This document shows positions 6,163 through 6,314 of a stretch of 6,314 bases of DNA, piece after piece; position 1 is the stretch's first letter; every line of letters begins with the position of its first letter. This stretch comes from an uncultured Oscillospiraceae bacterium (lineage in GTDB: Bacteria > Bacillota > Clostridia > Oscillospirales > Ruminococcaceae), in assembly GCA_900556255.1 (NCBI GenBank), contig USNZ01000076.1, forward strand, positions 1-6,314, given 5' to 3'. Made by a program: the position numbers and the translations under genes. The notes beneath the pieces are model-generated. The model was not told where the DNA came from. It did no database searches and saw only the letters and a list, made by a program, of their open reading frames with translations.

Positions 6163-6191
6163 ATTATACCACAATACCGTTTTAGAAAAAG
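6163..6191 (-). promoter_or_regulatory. Promoter of nagB-nagA
   Basis: A perfect TATAAT (6168-6163 on the minus strand) with TG one base before it forms an extended -10 box. The -35 position (6191-6186, CTTTTT) is poor at 17-base spacing, as is common for extended -10 promoters. The box lies within the imperfect palindrome GTATT-N7-AATAC (6161-6177), a possible operator. AT-rich DNA lies upstream. Confidence 0.65.
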
Positions 6192-6256
6192 CAGATAAAT
6201 GTGAATTTTATATCAAAATCCGAGCAATTTTGTGCAAGCTCCAGGCAACATTTCAT

Positions 6257-6295
6257 AAAAAGCGCCGGGGGCAGGCGTTCAGCCCGCCCCCGGCG
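6257..6295 (-). terminator. Terminator of a minus-strand gene beyond the right edge
   Basis: On the minus strand CGCCGGGGGC (6295-6286) pairs with GCCCCCGGCG (6272-6263), with a GGC/GCC extension inside the loop. It is followed by CTTTTTAT (6262-6255). This separates nagBA from an unseen upstream gene and confirms that nagB begins its own transcript. Confidence 0.85.
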
Positions 6296-6314
6296 GAAGA
6301 TATGCGGTTTAGAT

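Noticed and set aside
6169..6190. CcpA catabolite (cre) site at the nagBA promoter
   Set aside because: The central CG and a few inner bases fit around CTAAAACGGTATTG, but both outer positions at each end disagree with the cre consensus.
4247..6198. Long plus-strand open frames opposite nagA and nagB
   Set aside because: Shadow frames of GC-rich codons; their products match no family, while the minus strand carries textbook NagA and NagB motifs.

Overview
The window looks like chromosome of a GC-rich, low-oxygen gut-type Firmicute (Clostridia; Oscillospiraceae/Ruminococcaceae is my best guess). The reasons are strong AGGAGG-type ribosome binding sites, sigma-A promoters with TATAAT-like and extended -10 boxes, coding regions with mostly G/C third positions beside AT-rich intergenic DNA, and the protein set. 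The taxon is inferred, not seen. Five protein genes are supported, one of them cut by the left edge. No RNA gene, transposase or CRISPR array is visible.

Layout: (1) 1-515, minus strand, is the 5' part of the glutamate synthase large subunit gene (gltB), starting with the class II glutamine amidotransferase domain. (2) 516-978 has no gene. It holds a strong gltB promoter, a ~130-nt leader with a terminator-like hairpin at its very 5' end and a second hairpin carrying the same loop heptamer, and an inverted pair of palindromic repeat units. (3) 979-2286, minus strand, is a ClC-family anion channel/transporter. (4) 2287-2530 is a divergent promoter region with a 17-nt palindrome over the ClC -10 box. 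(5) 2531-4045, plus strand, is a GH79 glycoside hydrolase closely resembling heparanase, with no signal peptide. (6) 4046-4225 lies between convergent genes and holds strong terminators for both. (7) 6102-4226, minus strand, is the nagB-nagA operon with its own promoter. (8) The right edge holds a terminator for a minus-strand gene outside the window.

How the genes fit together: NagA deacetylates GlcNAc-6-phosphate and NagB deaminates the product to fructose-6-phosphate and ammonia. Glutamate synthase lies on the ammonia/glutamine assimilation side. A cytosolic GH79 convergent with nagBA would suit a cell that imports glucuronate-containing, possibly amino-sugar-containing, oligosaccharides and finishes them inside. 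That link is inference from gene order: the hydrolase has its own promoter and terminator and is not in the nag operon. The ClC protein belongs to a variant branch (GREGA motif, no second proton glutamate), so its ion is uncertain.
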